64,000 bases of DNA from Algimonas porphyrae (lineage in GTDB: Bacteria > Pseudomonadota > Alphaproteobacteria > Caulobacterales > Maricaulaceae), in the NCBI RefSeq assembly GCF_041429795.1, contig NZ_CP163424.1, forward strand, positions 1,180,001 through 1,244,000, in the 5' to 3' direction. The notes beneath the pieces are model-generated. The model searched no databases, was not told the origin of the DNA, and was given only the letters and a program-made list of their open reading frames with translations. The translations under genes were made by a program, and so were the position numbers. Within the stretch, counting starts at the first letter, position 1; every line of letters starts with the position of its first letter. Shown here one piece after another: positions 26,447 to 34,946 of the stretch.

Positions 26447-27277
26447 ATGCGCATTCTGATCGGTCTCTCCTTACTTGTCTGTCTGTTCGGCTTGAGTGAG
26501 GGCGCAGAGGCGAGCGACAAACCTGTGCCATCGGACCGCGTCACCATGGAACGTTTCATGGGGCTCAGCATGGCACGCGGCAATTTCGCAATGTTGAAGC
26601 GGATCCGCGAAGAGCTGCCCCAGTTCAGTTATGTTCCGGACCCGGTTGGAGATTATGAGCCGATTTTCGGGGCCAATAAGACAATCGATCTGATCGCGCA
26701 CGATGCGGATGAAGCGGTCGCAGGCATTCATGATCTGCGCACGGGCGAAATCCTGTTCGCCTGTACGCTGCCCTGTACCGCCGAGGTGAATGGGCAGACC
26801 GATTATCTGGTCAGCATGCTCTCCATCGGGCGCGTCCCGCACATGTCCGTGCTGAGCGCGAGCCACCCGCCTGGCGACCCGTTCGGCAGCTATCTGGGTG
26901 TCGACATGATCGACCATGCGGGCAAGGCCGGAGATTGCTGGACCGGGCATGAGGCGTCCGGTTTTCCCGATACGGAGCCCACGCCCTGCGTGCGCATGCT
27001 TGCCCGCATGCCGCTCAACGCCACCCGGTCCGGTCATTGCCGCCTGCAGTTCGACGTGCTGGCGACAGGATGGGTTGCCAATGCGCAGGCCTTGTCCTGT
27101 ACCGAGCCCATGTTCGAAGTGCCGGCGCTCGCCGCTATGAACTGGTGGTACTATATTCCGCTCACCCAGCGCGGCCAGACCTTGCCAGCCATAGCCGTCG
27201 AAACGAAAATGACCTTCCGTCTGGTTGATGAGGCGGGGCGTCTGATTGATGAAAACGGGGTCGTTCAGCCTGACTGA
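26447..27277 (+). CDS. Exported protein of unknown function
   Basis: A 276-residue predicted secreted protein. The ATG at 26447 is followed by a signal peptide (MRILIGLSLLVCLFGLSEGAEA). The mature part has Cys pairs (FACTLPC, GDCWTG, TPCVRM, GHCRLQ, LSCTEP) that could form disulfides. No domain recognised and no internal membrane segments. It stands alone between the isoaspartyl peptidase and a small ABM-like protein on the same strand. Confidence 0.65.
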   Translation: MRILIGLSLLVCLFGLSEGAEASDKPVPSDRVTMERFMGLSMARGNFAMLKRIREELPQFSYVPDPVGDYEPIFGANKTIDLIAHDADEAVAGIHDLRTGEILFACTLPCTAEVNGQTDYLVSMLSIGRVPHMSVLSASHPPGDPFGSYLGVDMIDHAGKAGDCWTGHEASGFPDTEPTPCVRMLARMPLNATRSGHCRLQFDVLATGWVANAQALSCTEPMFEVPALAAMNWWYYIPLTQRGQTLPAIAVETKMTFRLVDEAGRLIDENGVVQPD

Positions 27278-27354
27278 CGCGATCTGGATGAGGGCGCGCC
27301 GAAACGCACTGCCAGACACATTGAAAAGCGGGCTAGGGCGACTATCTTGGGCGC

Positions 27355-27666
27355 ATGTATTGCATCGTCTACCGTTTCAAACTGAGTCAACCCTCCGAGG
27401 ACACAGCCGCGCGCTTCGTCGAGACCTGGTCCGGCATTACCGATTATCTGAAGCGTGAATGCGACGCGATGGGCTCGCGCCTGCATCAGGGTGAAGAGGG
27501 CGTGTTTTTCGCGTATGCCCAATGGCCGTCTCTGGATGTGTTCGAAGCATCCGCCGCGCACGAACCGAAGCTGGAATTCGTCGAATTGCGCCTCGACTGG
27601 GCTGAGCTTTGCGAACCTAGTGAAGTGGTTTTTGCCGGCGAAATGCTCGCTGACCTGTCCGGATAG
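27355..27666 (+). CDS. Small ABM-like (dimeric alpha/beta barrel) protein
   Basis: A 103-residue cytosolic protein. It begins MYCIVYRFKL and continues with a pattern of strand, helix (AARFVETWSGITDYLKREC), strand (FFAYAQWPSLDVFEAS) typical of antibiotic-biosynthesis-monooxygenase-like or YCII-type dimeric barrels. The assignment is by fold pattern only; no catalytic role can be given. Confidence 0.6.
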   Translation: MYCIVYRFKLSQPSEDTAARFVETWSGITDYLKRECDAMGSRLHQGEEGVFFAYAQWPSLDVFEASAAHEPKLEFVELRLDWAELCEPSEVVFAGEMLADLSG

Positions 27667-27705
27667 ACGGTTGTCGGCATTCGTTCGCGGGCGCATAGAC
27701 CGCGC

Positions 27706-28644
27706 ATGAGACGAACTGGTCAGACACGCCTGAGCCTGATGGCTGCAATCGTTTTTCTAGGCGCTTGCGGGGCGGAGCCGCCATTCAATCCAGACGCCGT
27801 TTCAAAGGCCCTCGCTGCCGAGACGACCTATGCGCCCCAATCCATCGTTATGGGGCAGTCCTACCAAGTTCCATCCCGCGTCTATGGCACGCAACGGGAG
27901 GTCAATATCTATGTCCCGAACCTCCCGGATTGGGCCGAAGGCTATTTCGCAGACCCGTTGCCTGTGCTCTATCTGATCGATGGCGGGACCGAGCAGGACT
28001 TTCCGCACATCGCCGCCCTGTCGCAGCTGCCGCTGGTCAATGCGGAGCGCACGCCTGCCATCGTGATCGGGATCAAAACGGATAATCGCTACGGCGAGAT
28101 CACGCCGGTTCCGACAGATCCGCGCTATATTGCGGAATTTGATGGCTATGGTGGGGCAGAGGGGTTTCGCGACTTTCTTCGCGATGAGGTCAAGCCATTC
28201 GTCGCGTCGCTCGGTCATACCGGGCCATCGGTCCTCATGGGTGAATCGCTGGCCGGACTGTTCGTGCTCGATACGCTCGCCGCAGAGCCAGCTCTATTCG
28301 ACGATTATATTGCCATTTCGCCGAGCAGCTGGTGGGATGACCGCGCGCTGGCACGGCAGGCCGAAGTTGCCTTGTCCGATACGCCGAGCGGTCGGCGGCT
28401 CGTTTTGGCAATCGCCGATGAAGGCGGGACGATGGAAGCGGGAACGCGGGTCTTTCACGCAGCTGCCAAGGCGAACCCCAATATCGACGTGACATTTCTT
28501 GATCGTTCCGATGCGGACAGTCACGGCACAATCTATCACGGCGCGGCGCGCGAGGCGTTGACCGTGCTGCATGGTCTCCCGGCGGGCGATTATGGCGATC
28601 CGCCGTGGTATCTGGTGGACGGCGCAAATCCGCCGGAGGACTAA
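27706..28644 (+). CDS. Lipoprotein esterase of the alpha/beta-hydrolase fold
   Basis: A 312-residue exported hydrolase of the esterase D/enterochelin-esterase-like family. The N-terminus contains a lipobox (FLGAC, Cys about 21), so it is probably membrane-anchored. The nucleophile elbow is GESLAG (Ser), the oxyanion/strand segment is LPVLYLIDGG, and a catalytic His is probably the one in SDADSHGTIYH. Relatives cleave ferric-siderophore esters or short acyl esters; the substrate is unknown. Its stop overlaps that of galU on the opposite strand by 4 bases. Confidence 0.82.
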   Translation: MRRTGQTRLSLMAAIVFLGACGAEPPFNPDAVSKALAAETTYAPQSIVMGQSYQVPSRVYGTQREVNIYVPNLPDWAEGYFADPLPVLYLIDGGTEQDFPHIAALSQLPLVNAERTPAIVIGIKTDNRYGEITPVPTDPRYIAEFDGYGGAEGFRDFLRDEVKPFVASLGHTGPSVLMGESLAGLFVLDTLAAEPALFDDYIAISPSSWWDDRALARQAEVALSDTPSGRRLVLAIADEGGTMEAGTRVFHAAAKANPNIDVTFLDRSDADSHGTIYHGAAREALTVLHGLPAGDYGDPPWYLVDGANPPED

Positions 28645-29525
28645 TCAGCCGACAAGGCTGCTGCGATCAGTGCCTTTGCGCCCTCTGCCGTTTCCGGATG
28701 GTCGAGCGCATGGGCTAGAACGGCTTCGAAATAGCCGAGCTTGGATCCGCAATCATAGTCCTGTCCTGCATAGGCAAAGGCGTGGAAGGGTGAGCCGCCA
28801 TCCATAGCGCGCGCCATCGCGTCGGTCAGCTGGATTTCGCCGCCGGCGCCTGTGTCCTGCGTGGCGAGCAGCTCCATGACTTCGGGCTGCAGAATGTAGC
28901 GGCCTGTAATCTTGTAGCGTGACGGCGCGTCCGCAAGGGCGGGTTTTTCGACCATGCCGGACATGGCGATCAGCGGGCCGTCAAGATCGCCCTTAGGGGC
29001 AATGACACCGTATTTGTCGACGTCGGATTCGGGCACTTCGTCGACAGCGATAATATTGCCGCCGACCGATCCATAGGCTTCGACCATCTGCTTGAGGCAA
29101 CCCGGTTCGCTCTTGATGATGACATCGGGCAACAGCACGGCAAAAGGCTGGTCGCCGACAATATCGCGCGCGCACCACACGGCATGACCGAGACCGCGGG
29201 CGGCCTGCTGGCGGACGAAACTGATTGTGCCTTCCCGGGGGCGAAGGCGTTTCAGTTCAGCCGCGATGGCCGTCTTGTTCTTGCGCCGAAGGGCCGCTTC
29301 CAGCTCATAGGCTTCGTCGAAGTAATCCTCGATCGCGCCCTTGTTGCGGCCCGTGATGAAAACAATGTGCTCGATCCCGGCGGCCCAGGCTTCATCGACG
29401 ACATATTGCAAAGCCGGCCGGTCAACGATGGGCAGCATCTCTTTCGGGACGGTCTTGGTGGCGGGCAGGACGCGGGTTCCGAAACCGGCAACGGGCAGGA
29501 CGGCGATGCGGATCGGTGAAATCAT
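28641..29525 (-). CDS. galU: UTP-glucose-1-phosphate uridylyltransferase
   Basis: Makes UDP-glucose from glucose-1-phosphate and UTP in the cytosol. 294 residues, normal length. Nucleotidyltransferase signature near the N-terminus: LPVAGFGTRVLPATKTVPKE; also RPALQYVVDEA, FVRQQAARGLGHAV and VEKPA further on. It lies 12 bases downstream of ugd on the same strand, so the two form a unit that makes UDP-glucose and then UDP-glucuronate for surface polysaccharide. Confidence 0.96.
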   Translation of the reverse strand: MISPIRIAVLPVAGFGTRVLPATKTVPKEMLPIVDRPALQYVVDEAWAAGIEHIVFITGRNKGAIEDYFDEAYELEAALRRKNKTAIAAELKRLRPREGTISFVRQQAARGLGHAVWCARDIVGDQPFAVLLPDVIIKSEPGCLKQMVEAYGSVGGNIIAVDEVPESDVDKYGVIAPKGDLDGPLIAMSGMVEKPALADAPSRYKITGRYILQPEVMELLATQDTGAGGEIQLTDAMARAMDGGSPFHAFAYAGQDYDCGSKLGYFEAVLAHALDHPETAEGAKALIAAALSAD

Positions 29526-29537
29526 GCAGGAGGTCTT

Positions 29538-30869
29538 TCAGGCGGTCGATACGGCGGGATAACCCACATTGGTGTAGGAAAAGCCAAGATCGCGCAGACG
29601 CTCGCCGCGGTAGATATTACGCAGATCGATCACATTGGGTGCATTAAGCAGCTGCTTGACGCGCTTCATGTCGAGCGCGCGGAACTCGTTCCATTCGGTA
29701 ATGATGACAAGAGCGTCGGCCCCGTCGATCGCGCTGTAGACATCCGTCGCGTAAGTGATGTCGGGCATGTGGGACCGCGCTTCGTTCATGGCTTCGGGGT
29801 CATAGGCCACGATTTCCGCCCCCTTATCGATCAGGCGCGGAATGATGGTCAGGGACGGCGCGTCGCGCATATCGTCCGTGTTGGGCTTGAAGGCCAGGCC
29901 AAGGATGCAGATACGCAGCCCGTGCACATCGCCGCCCAAGGCCGCGACGATCTTGTTGGCCATGCGTCGCTTGCGCGCATCATTGGCATCGATGACGGCG
30001 CTGACGATGGATAGTGCGACATTGGCTTCTTCGGCCGTGCGAGCCAGCGCCAGCGTATCTTTCGGGAAGCAGGACCCGCCATAGCCCGGTCCGGCATGCA
30101 GAAACTTGCCGCCGATGCGCTTGTCCAGCCCGATACCGCGCGCGACTTCCTGCACATTCGCGCCGACCGCCTCGCATAGATCCGCCACTTCGTTGATGAA
30201 GGTAATCTTGGTCGCCAGAAAGGCATTGGCTGCATATTTGATCAGCTCAGACGTGCGGCGCTCGGTAAAGACGATCGGGGTTTCGTTGAGGAATAGCGGG
30301 CGGTAAAGTTCCCGCATCACGGCTTCAGCTTGCGCATTTTTCGTCCCGACGACGACGCGATCGGGACGTTTGAAGTCATCGATCGCCGCGCCCTCGCGCA
30401 GAAACTCCGGATTGGAGACGACCTCGAACGCGCCGCGCGGCGCATGTTCGGCCATGATGCGCTCGACTTCATCGCCTGTGCCAACAGGGACCGTCGATTT
30501 CGTCACGACAACCGTGAATGCTTCATCGCCCGTGGGAATCAGACCAGCAATCTCTTCGGCGGCGGCATAAACGAAGGACAGGTCCGCATAGCCGTCGCCG
30601 CGCCGCGACGGCGTCCCGACGGCGATGAAGACAGCGTCCGATCCATCGATCGCCGCCGCCAGATCGGTCGTAAAGGACAAGCGGCCTGCCTGAACATTTT
30701 TGGCGATCAGGGCCTCAAGCCCCGGTTCATAGATCGGCACACCGCCCGCATTGAGCGTGTCGATCTTGCCCGGGTCCTTATCCACACAGACAACCTCATG
30801 CCCGAAATCCGCAAAGCAGACCCCCGACACCAGACCGACATATCCCGTTCCGACCATCGTGACTTTCAT
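29538..30869 (-). CDS. ugd: UDP-glucose 6-dehydrogenase
   Basis: Oxidises UDP-glucose to UDP-glucuronate with two NAD+. 443 residues. The N-terminal dinucleotide fold begins MKVTMVGTGYVGLVSGVCFADFG. The catalytic Cys region is AGPGYGGSCFPKDTLAL. The C-terminal UDP-binding domain contains LGLAFKPNTDDMRDAPS. It comes first in a two-gene unit with galU. The product is a precursor for uronic-acid-containing exopolysaccharide. Confidence 0.96.
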   Translation of the reverse strand: MKVTMVGTGYVGLVSGVCFADFGHEVVCVDKDPGKIDTLNAGGVPIYEPGLEALIAKNVQAGRLSFTTDLAAAIDGSDAVFIAVGTPSRRGDGYADLSFVYAAAEEIAGLIPTGDEAFTVVVTKSTVPVGTGDEVERIMAEHAPRGAFEVVSNPEFLREGAAIDDFKRPDRVVVGTKNAQAEAVMRELYRPLFLNETPIVFTERRTSELIKYAANAFLATKITFINEVADLCEAVGANVQEVARGIGLDKRIGGKFLHAGPGYGGSCFPKDTLALARTAEEANVALSIVSAVIDANDARKRRMANKIVAALGGDVHGLRICILGLAFKPNTDDMRDAPSLTIIPRLIDKGAEIVAYDPEAMNEARSHMPDITYATDVYSAIDGADALVIITEWNEFRALDMKRVKQLLNAPNVIDLRNIYRGERLRDLGFSYTNVGYPAVSTA

Positions 30870-30954
30870 GCGGAGGGCTTAGCGTCACAGCTGCGATGCG
30901 TCACCCGCCTGCATTGACAAATTTTTTGTGACAGTGTGAGGACGCAGACACGTT

Positions 30955-31863
30955 ATGGATGGCGATCTTTCATTCCCGATGGTGCTGGCCTGGGCCGCGC
31001 CTTTTTTCGTGCTGACGGTTACGCTCGAATGGGTGCTGGTCAGGCGCGGGCGCCTGCAGGGCCGCTACGAATGGAAGGACGCGCTCACATCCATGACGAT
31101 GGGGCTGGGCAATCTGATCACGGACATATTGTTCGGTTTCATCAGTCTCGGCTTCCTGCTCTGGCTGTGGCAGTTCCGCTTCATCGATCTGGGTATCAGC
31201 CTGCCGATCATTCTGGCGGCGCTGGTGGCGCAGGATTTCGTCTATTACTGGAAGCATCGCGCCAGCCACCGCATCCGCTGGTTCTGGAGCGCGCATGTCG
31301 TCCATCACAGCAGCCAGCACTATAATCTGTCGACCGCGCTGCGGCAGCCCTGGAACAGCAATTTTACGGGCTATGTGCTCTTATCGTCGCCGCTGATCCT
31401 GATCGGATTTCATCCGCTTTTGATCGGGTTCGTCGGCGCGTTGAACCTGCTCTACCAGTACTGGATCCACACGGAAGCGATCCGCAAGTTCCCGCGCTGG
31501 GTCGAGTTCATCTTTAACACGCCGAGCCATCACCGCGTGCATCACAGCACCCATCCGACCCATCTCGACATGAATTATGCGGGTATTTTCATCATCTGGG
31601 ACCGGATGTTCGGGACCTTTGTCGAAGAAGGCGACGATGAGGTCATGACCTACGGTCTGGTCAAGAATATCGGGACCTATAATCCGTTCCGGGTAGCCTT
31701 TTCAGAATGGATTTCCATCTTCGAAGATGCGTTGACCCCCGGTCTGACCCTGCGCCAGCGTCTGGGCTATATCTTCGCCCCGCCGGGCTACAGCCATGAC
31801 GGGTCGCGTCAGGGCAGCGAAGCGATCCTGGCTGCCTGGAAGGCCGACAACGAAGCGGGCTAG
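30955..31863 (+). CDS. Sterol desaturase/fatty acid hydroxylase family membrane enzyme
   Basis: A 302-residue integral membrane di-iron oxygenase. Four or so hydrophobic segments lie in the first 130 residues. The His clusters of the superfamily are present: KHRASH, HVVHHSSQHYN and HRVHHSTHPTHLD. Relatives hydroxylate or desaturate lipids such as sterols, fatty acids, carotenoids or alkylglycerols; the substrate is unknown. Translation starts at 30955 after a divergent gap from ugd. Its stop overlaps that of phoD by 4 bases (CTAG). Confidence 0.88.
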   Translation: MDGDLSFPMVLAWAAPFFVLTVTLEWVLVRRGRLQGRYEWKDALTSMTMGLGNLITDILFGFISLGFLLWLWQFRFIDLGISLPIILAALVAQDFVYYWKHRASHRIRWFWSAHVVHHSSQHYNLSTALRQPWNSNFTGYVLLSSPLILIGFHPLLIGFVGALNLLYQYWIHTEAIRKFPRWVEFIFNTPSHHRVHHSTHPTHLDMNYAGIFIIWDRMFGTFVEEGDDEVMTYGLVKNIGTYNPFRVAFSEWISIFEDALTPGLTLRQRLGYIFAPPGYSHDGSRQGSEAILAAWKADNEAG

Positions 31864-33620
31864 CCCAGCCCCATGAACAGGGCGCGTTGTGGGATGTTCA
31901 GGCCGCGCGGACGGCCCATGCGGAGTGTGTCCTTTCCATCAACCGTGCGCGGGCGGATCGTGAAGCGCGCCGCCCGGAAGGTGCCATAGTCGCGATTATT
32001 GACCGTATCGACCGCATACATGGTGACGGTCCCCGATTTCCGGCCCAGCTCGACATCCATAAAGCCATTATGCAGCGCGTTATAGTAACGGGCGTCTTCA
32101 TTCTCGCGTGTCAGCAGCAGATTATGCTGCGCCGTCGCATCGCCGAGATAGGCGATCAGTGTCTTGGAGGAGACAGATGAGGTCACAAATTCCGTGCCCA
32201 TTTTCGTGCCGTCTTCACGCGTCAGGTCATTGGCCCAGAATTCATGCGCGTCGCCCGTCACGACCAGCAGATCATTTACGCCGACCTTGTCCAGCGCGTC
32301 ATAGAAGCGCTCGCGGGCATGCGGATATCCGTCCCAGCTATCGGGATAGAAGGGCAGGTCGTATTTGGACAGGGTCAGAAAATCGTGGATGCCGGGCCAG
32401 TCCTTCTCGATCGCCGTGGTTGCTTCCTCGGTGACGTAAGGCGTGAAATCAGGCGTCATAATGCGGCCCAGAATGACCTGATTGGCAAGCATCCGCCACG
32501 CCACGCCGTCGGACTTGGACTTGGCGAATGTATCGACGATATAGTCCTGCTGCTCCGCACCCAGCATGCTGCGGCTTGGGTCGTTCAGAATATCGGCTTT
32601 GAACGCATCTGCATCGGCAACGATCTCGTCCTTATATTCTTCCACGATCAGAGGTTCTTCGCGCGCGGTCAGGCGTGTTTCGATGGCGACTAGCGTCAGG
32701 AGGTCGCCAAATTGGAAGCTGCGGTAGAACGCTTCACGGGCGCGCCCCGCGACCGGTTCGCGAACAGGCATCCATTCATAGTAGGCCCGCAGCGCAGCAG
32801 CCTTGCGGTCTTCCCACGACCCTTCGGTCGCGTCATGATTCTGCGCCCCGCCGCGCCAGCTATCATTCGACGTTTCGTGATCGTCCCAGATCGCGATCAT
32901 CGGCATGAGTTCGGTCGCGGATTGCAGGTTGGGGTCACGGCGATACTGGGCGTGACGCGTCCGATAATCCGTCAGGTCAATGATTTCGTGCGCCGGTTCA
33001 TGGACGCGGCCTGCGGGCTTGTCCGGCGCATCATATGTATCGGCGCCATATTCATAATAATAGTCTCCCAGATGCAACAGCGCGTCATAACGGTCGCCGC
33101 CGCTCAGGCGCTGCTGATGGGCAATCTGGTCATAGACGTTGAAATAGCCATGTTCGTAGTTCGAACAGGACACGACCGCGAAACGCAGCGATTCCGGGCT
33201 GCCATTGGGAAGCGTCTTTGTACGTCCCACTGCGGACATATCATCCGCCGTCCGAAACCGGTAATAATAGACGCGACCAGGCAGCAAGTCCGTGGCTTCG
33301 ACCTTGACCGTGAAGTCGCGTGCGGCCCGCGCTTCGAGCTGACCCGACAGGGGCAGGGGGAAGTCCGGGTCCGTATCGATCTCCCAGATGACGGGAACGG
33401 GTGTGACATCATCGGCGGGCGTGACCCGGGTCCAGAGGATGACCGATGTCGCCATGGGATCGCCGGACGCGATGCCATGTTCGAACGTGCCGCTCGCACC
33501 CTCTGCATTGGACAGAACCCGCTCAACATTTGGGGCGCAGGCCGAGGCTCCGCCCAGACCGAGAAGGGCCAGGGCGCTACGTCGTGTAGGGCGGATTCCG
33601 GATTTGTGTGCGTCGCTCAT
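31860..33620 (-). CDS. phoD: Alkaline phosphatase D family protein (Tat-exported)
   Basis: A 586-residue periplasmic phosphatase/phosphodiesterase of the PhoD family. The N-terminus has a twin-arginine signal (TRRSALALLGLGGASAC), which may also be lipidated at the Cys. The N-terminal PhoD domain is at about 40-145 and the metallophosphatase core at about 150-520, with VVSCSNYEHGYFN, LLHLGDYYYEYG, IWDDHETSND and VVTGDAHEFW as metal-binding segments. It scavenges phosphate from phosphodiesters. It ends a minus-strand run and follows an SDR gene by 8 bases; no Pho-box was identified. Confidence 0.92.
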   Translation of the reverse strand: MSDAHKSGIRPTRRSALALLGLGGASACAPNVERVLSNAEGASGTFEHGIASGDPMATSVILWTRVTPADDVTPVPVIWEIDTDPDFPLPLSGQLEARAARDFTVKVEATDLLPGRVYYYRFRTADDMSAVGRTKTLPNGSPESLRFAVVSCSNYEHGYFNVYDQIAHQQRLSGGDRYDALLHLGDYYYEYGADTYDAPDKPAGRVHEPAHEIIDLTDYRTRHAQYRRDPNLQSATELMPMIAIWDDHETSNDSWRGGAQNHDATEGSWEDRKAAALRAYYEWMPVREPVAGRAREAFYRSFQFGDLLTLVAIETRLTAREEPLIVEEYKDEIVADADAFKADILNDPSRSMLGAEQQDYIVDTFAKSKSDGVAWRMLANQVILGRIMTPDFTPYVTEEATTAIEKDWPGIHDFLTLSKYDLPFYPDSWDGYPHARERFYDALDKVGVNDLLVVTGDAHEFWANDLTREDGTKMGTEFVTSSVSSKTLIAYLGDATAQHNLLLTRENEDARYYNALHNGFMDVELGRKSGTVTMYAVDTVNNRDYGTFRAARFTIRPRTVDGKDTLRMGRPRGLNIPQRALFMGLG

Positions 33621-33628
33621 GGGGCTGT

Positions 33629-34420
33629 CTAACCCAAAGTCTGTCCATCATCCACGGTCGTTATCGTTCCCGTGACCTGTCGCGCGTGATCAGAACAGAG
33701 GAACAGGACCGTGCCGTCCAGCGCATCCGCGTCGATGACCCGGCGGCGCGGCCAACCTGCGATCATGGCGCGACCGTAATCGGTATCGAACAGTCCGTCA
33801 TTGATTTCCGTCTGAATATATCCGGGCGCGATCATGTTGACGTTCACACCCATGCGAGCCCAGTCCAGCGCCAGCACTTTTCCCATCTGCGACACACCCG
33901 CCTTGGACGCGGCATAAAAGGCCATATTGGGCTGTGTGTCATAGCTGGTGATGGAACTGATGATGACGATGCGGCCCCGTTCAGTGTCGCGCGATCCATT
34001 CGCCATCATGCGCTTGGCCGCTTCGCGCGCGGTCAGAAACGCGCCTTTCAAATTGACGTCCAAGGTCGCGGTGAAATCGTCAATGGGATTGTCCGTCGCG
34101 CGGCCCCGGTCCCGGGCCAGGCCGGCATTTGCGATCACTGTATCGATCGGGCCGAGCTCCGCCTCGATCGCGTCATAAGCGGCAATGGTCTGCGCTTCAT
34201 CCATCACGTCAAGCGCAACGGCCATGGCCGTGCCGCCATGCGCTTCGATCTCGGCTTTCAAGGCGCTCAACCGATCCACCCGCCGCGCGGCCAGGGCGAC
34301 CTTCGCCCCATGGGCGGCGAGGACCTTCGCCATCCGTTCACCCAGCCCCGACGACGCCCCGGTAACAAGTGCCACACGGTCCGACAGATTATAAGTGAAA
34401 GGGGCAAAGGGATCGCGCAT
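33629..34420 (-). CDS. Short-chain dehydrogenase/reductase
   Basis: A 263-residue NAD(P)-dependent oxidoreductase of the classical SDR family. The cofactor motif TGASSGLG is at about 20-27, NAG in VIANAGLA, and the catalytic Ser in ISSITSY; Tyr and Lys are in YAASKAG. The C-terminus contains the typical DDGQTL ending. Its substrate cannot be read from sequence. It is part of a minus-strand run between a VOC gene and phoD. Confidence 0.9.
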   Translation of the reverse strand: MRDPFAPFTYNLSDRVALVTGASSGLGERMAKVLAAHGAKVALAARRVDRLSALKAEIEAHGGTAMAVALDVMDEAQTIAAYDAIEAELGPIDTVIANAGLARDRGRATDNPIDDFTATLDVNLKGAFLTAREAAKRMMANGSRDTERGRIVIISSITSYDTQPNMAFYAASKAGVSQMGKVLALDWARMGVNVNMIAPGYIQTEINDGLFDTDYGRAMIAGWPRRRVIDADALDGTVLFLCSDHARQVTGTITTVDDGQTLG

Positions 34421-34520
34421 GGGCCAGGATTACGGGCGCAGACGGGAATTGGCCAGTCTATATTGCTCAGCCCCTACCACATGGCAATCCGCTGGTTCGA
34501 TAGGACGTTACGGCGTGGTC

Positions 34521-34910
34521 CTATGTGTCCAGTTCGATCAACTGGATCAGGTTGCCGCAGGTGTCGTTGAAGATGGCCATAGTGGCTCCGCCAGCCTTGA
34601 TGGGAGACTGGGTAAACTCAACGCCAGCCGCAGTCAGGCGTTCGACTTCGGCCTTGATATTCTCGACGCTGAAGGCCGTGTAGGGAATGCCGTCCTTCAT
34701 CAGGGCCGTCTGAAAGCTCTGCGCGGCCGAATGGTGATTGGGTTCCAGCCCAAGCTCCACCCCATCAGGTTCGTCCGGTGAGACAACGGTGAGCCAGCGA
34801 AACTCTCCGAGCGGGATGTCATGCTTGAGCTGAAAGCCCAGCGTCTGAGTGTAGAATTCCAGCGCTTTGTCCTGATCATCGACCATGACACTTTTGATAT
34901 ACATTCGCAT
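34521..34910 (-). CDS. VOC (glyoxalase/bleomycin-resistance fold) protein
   Basis: A 129-residue vicinal-oxygen-chelate protein. The paired beta-alpha-beta units are visible: MRMYIKSVMVDDQDKALEFYTQTLGF opens the fold and IFNDTCGNLIQLIEL closes it with the usual DxxGN-like turn and metal-ligand Glu. Relatives include lyases, dioxygenases and resistance proteins, so no activity is assigned. It lies on the same strand 36 bases downstream of the phosphohexomutase gene. Confidence 0.88.
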   Translation of the reverse strand: MRMYIKSVMVDDQDKALEFYTQTLGFQLKHDIPLGEFRWLTVVSPDEPDGVELGLEPNHHSAAQSFQTALMKDGIPYTAFSVENIKAEVERLTAAGVEFTQSPIKAGGATMAIFNDTCGNLIQLIELDT

Positions 34911-34946
34911 TGGTTGGTCCCCGCTAGTGGAACCGATTTACTACCC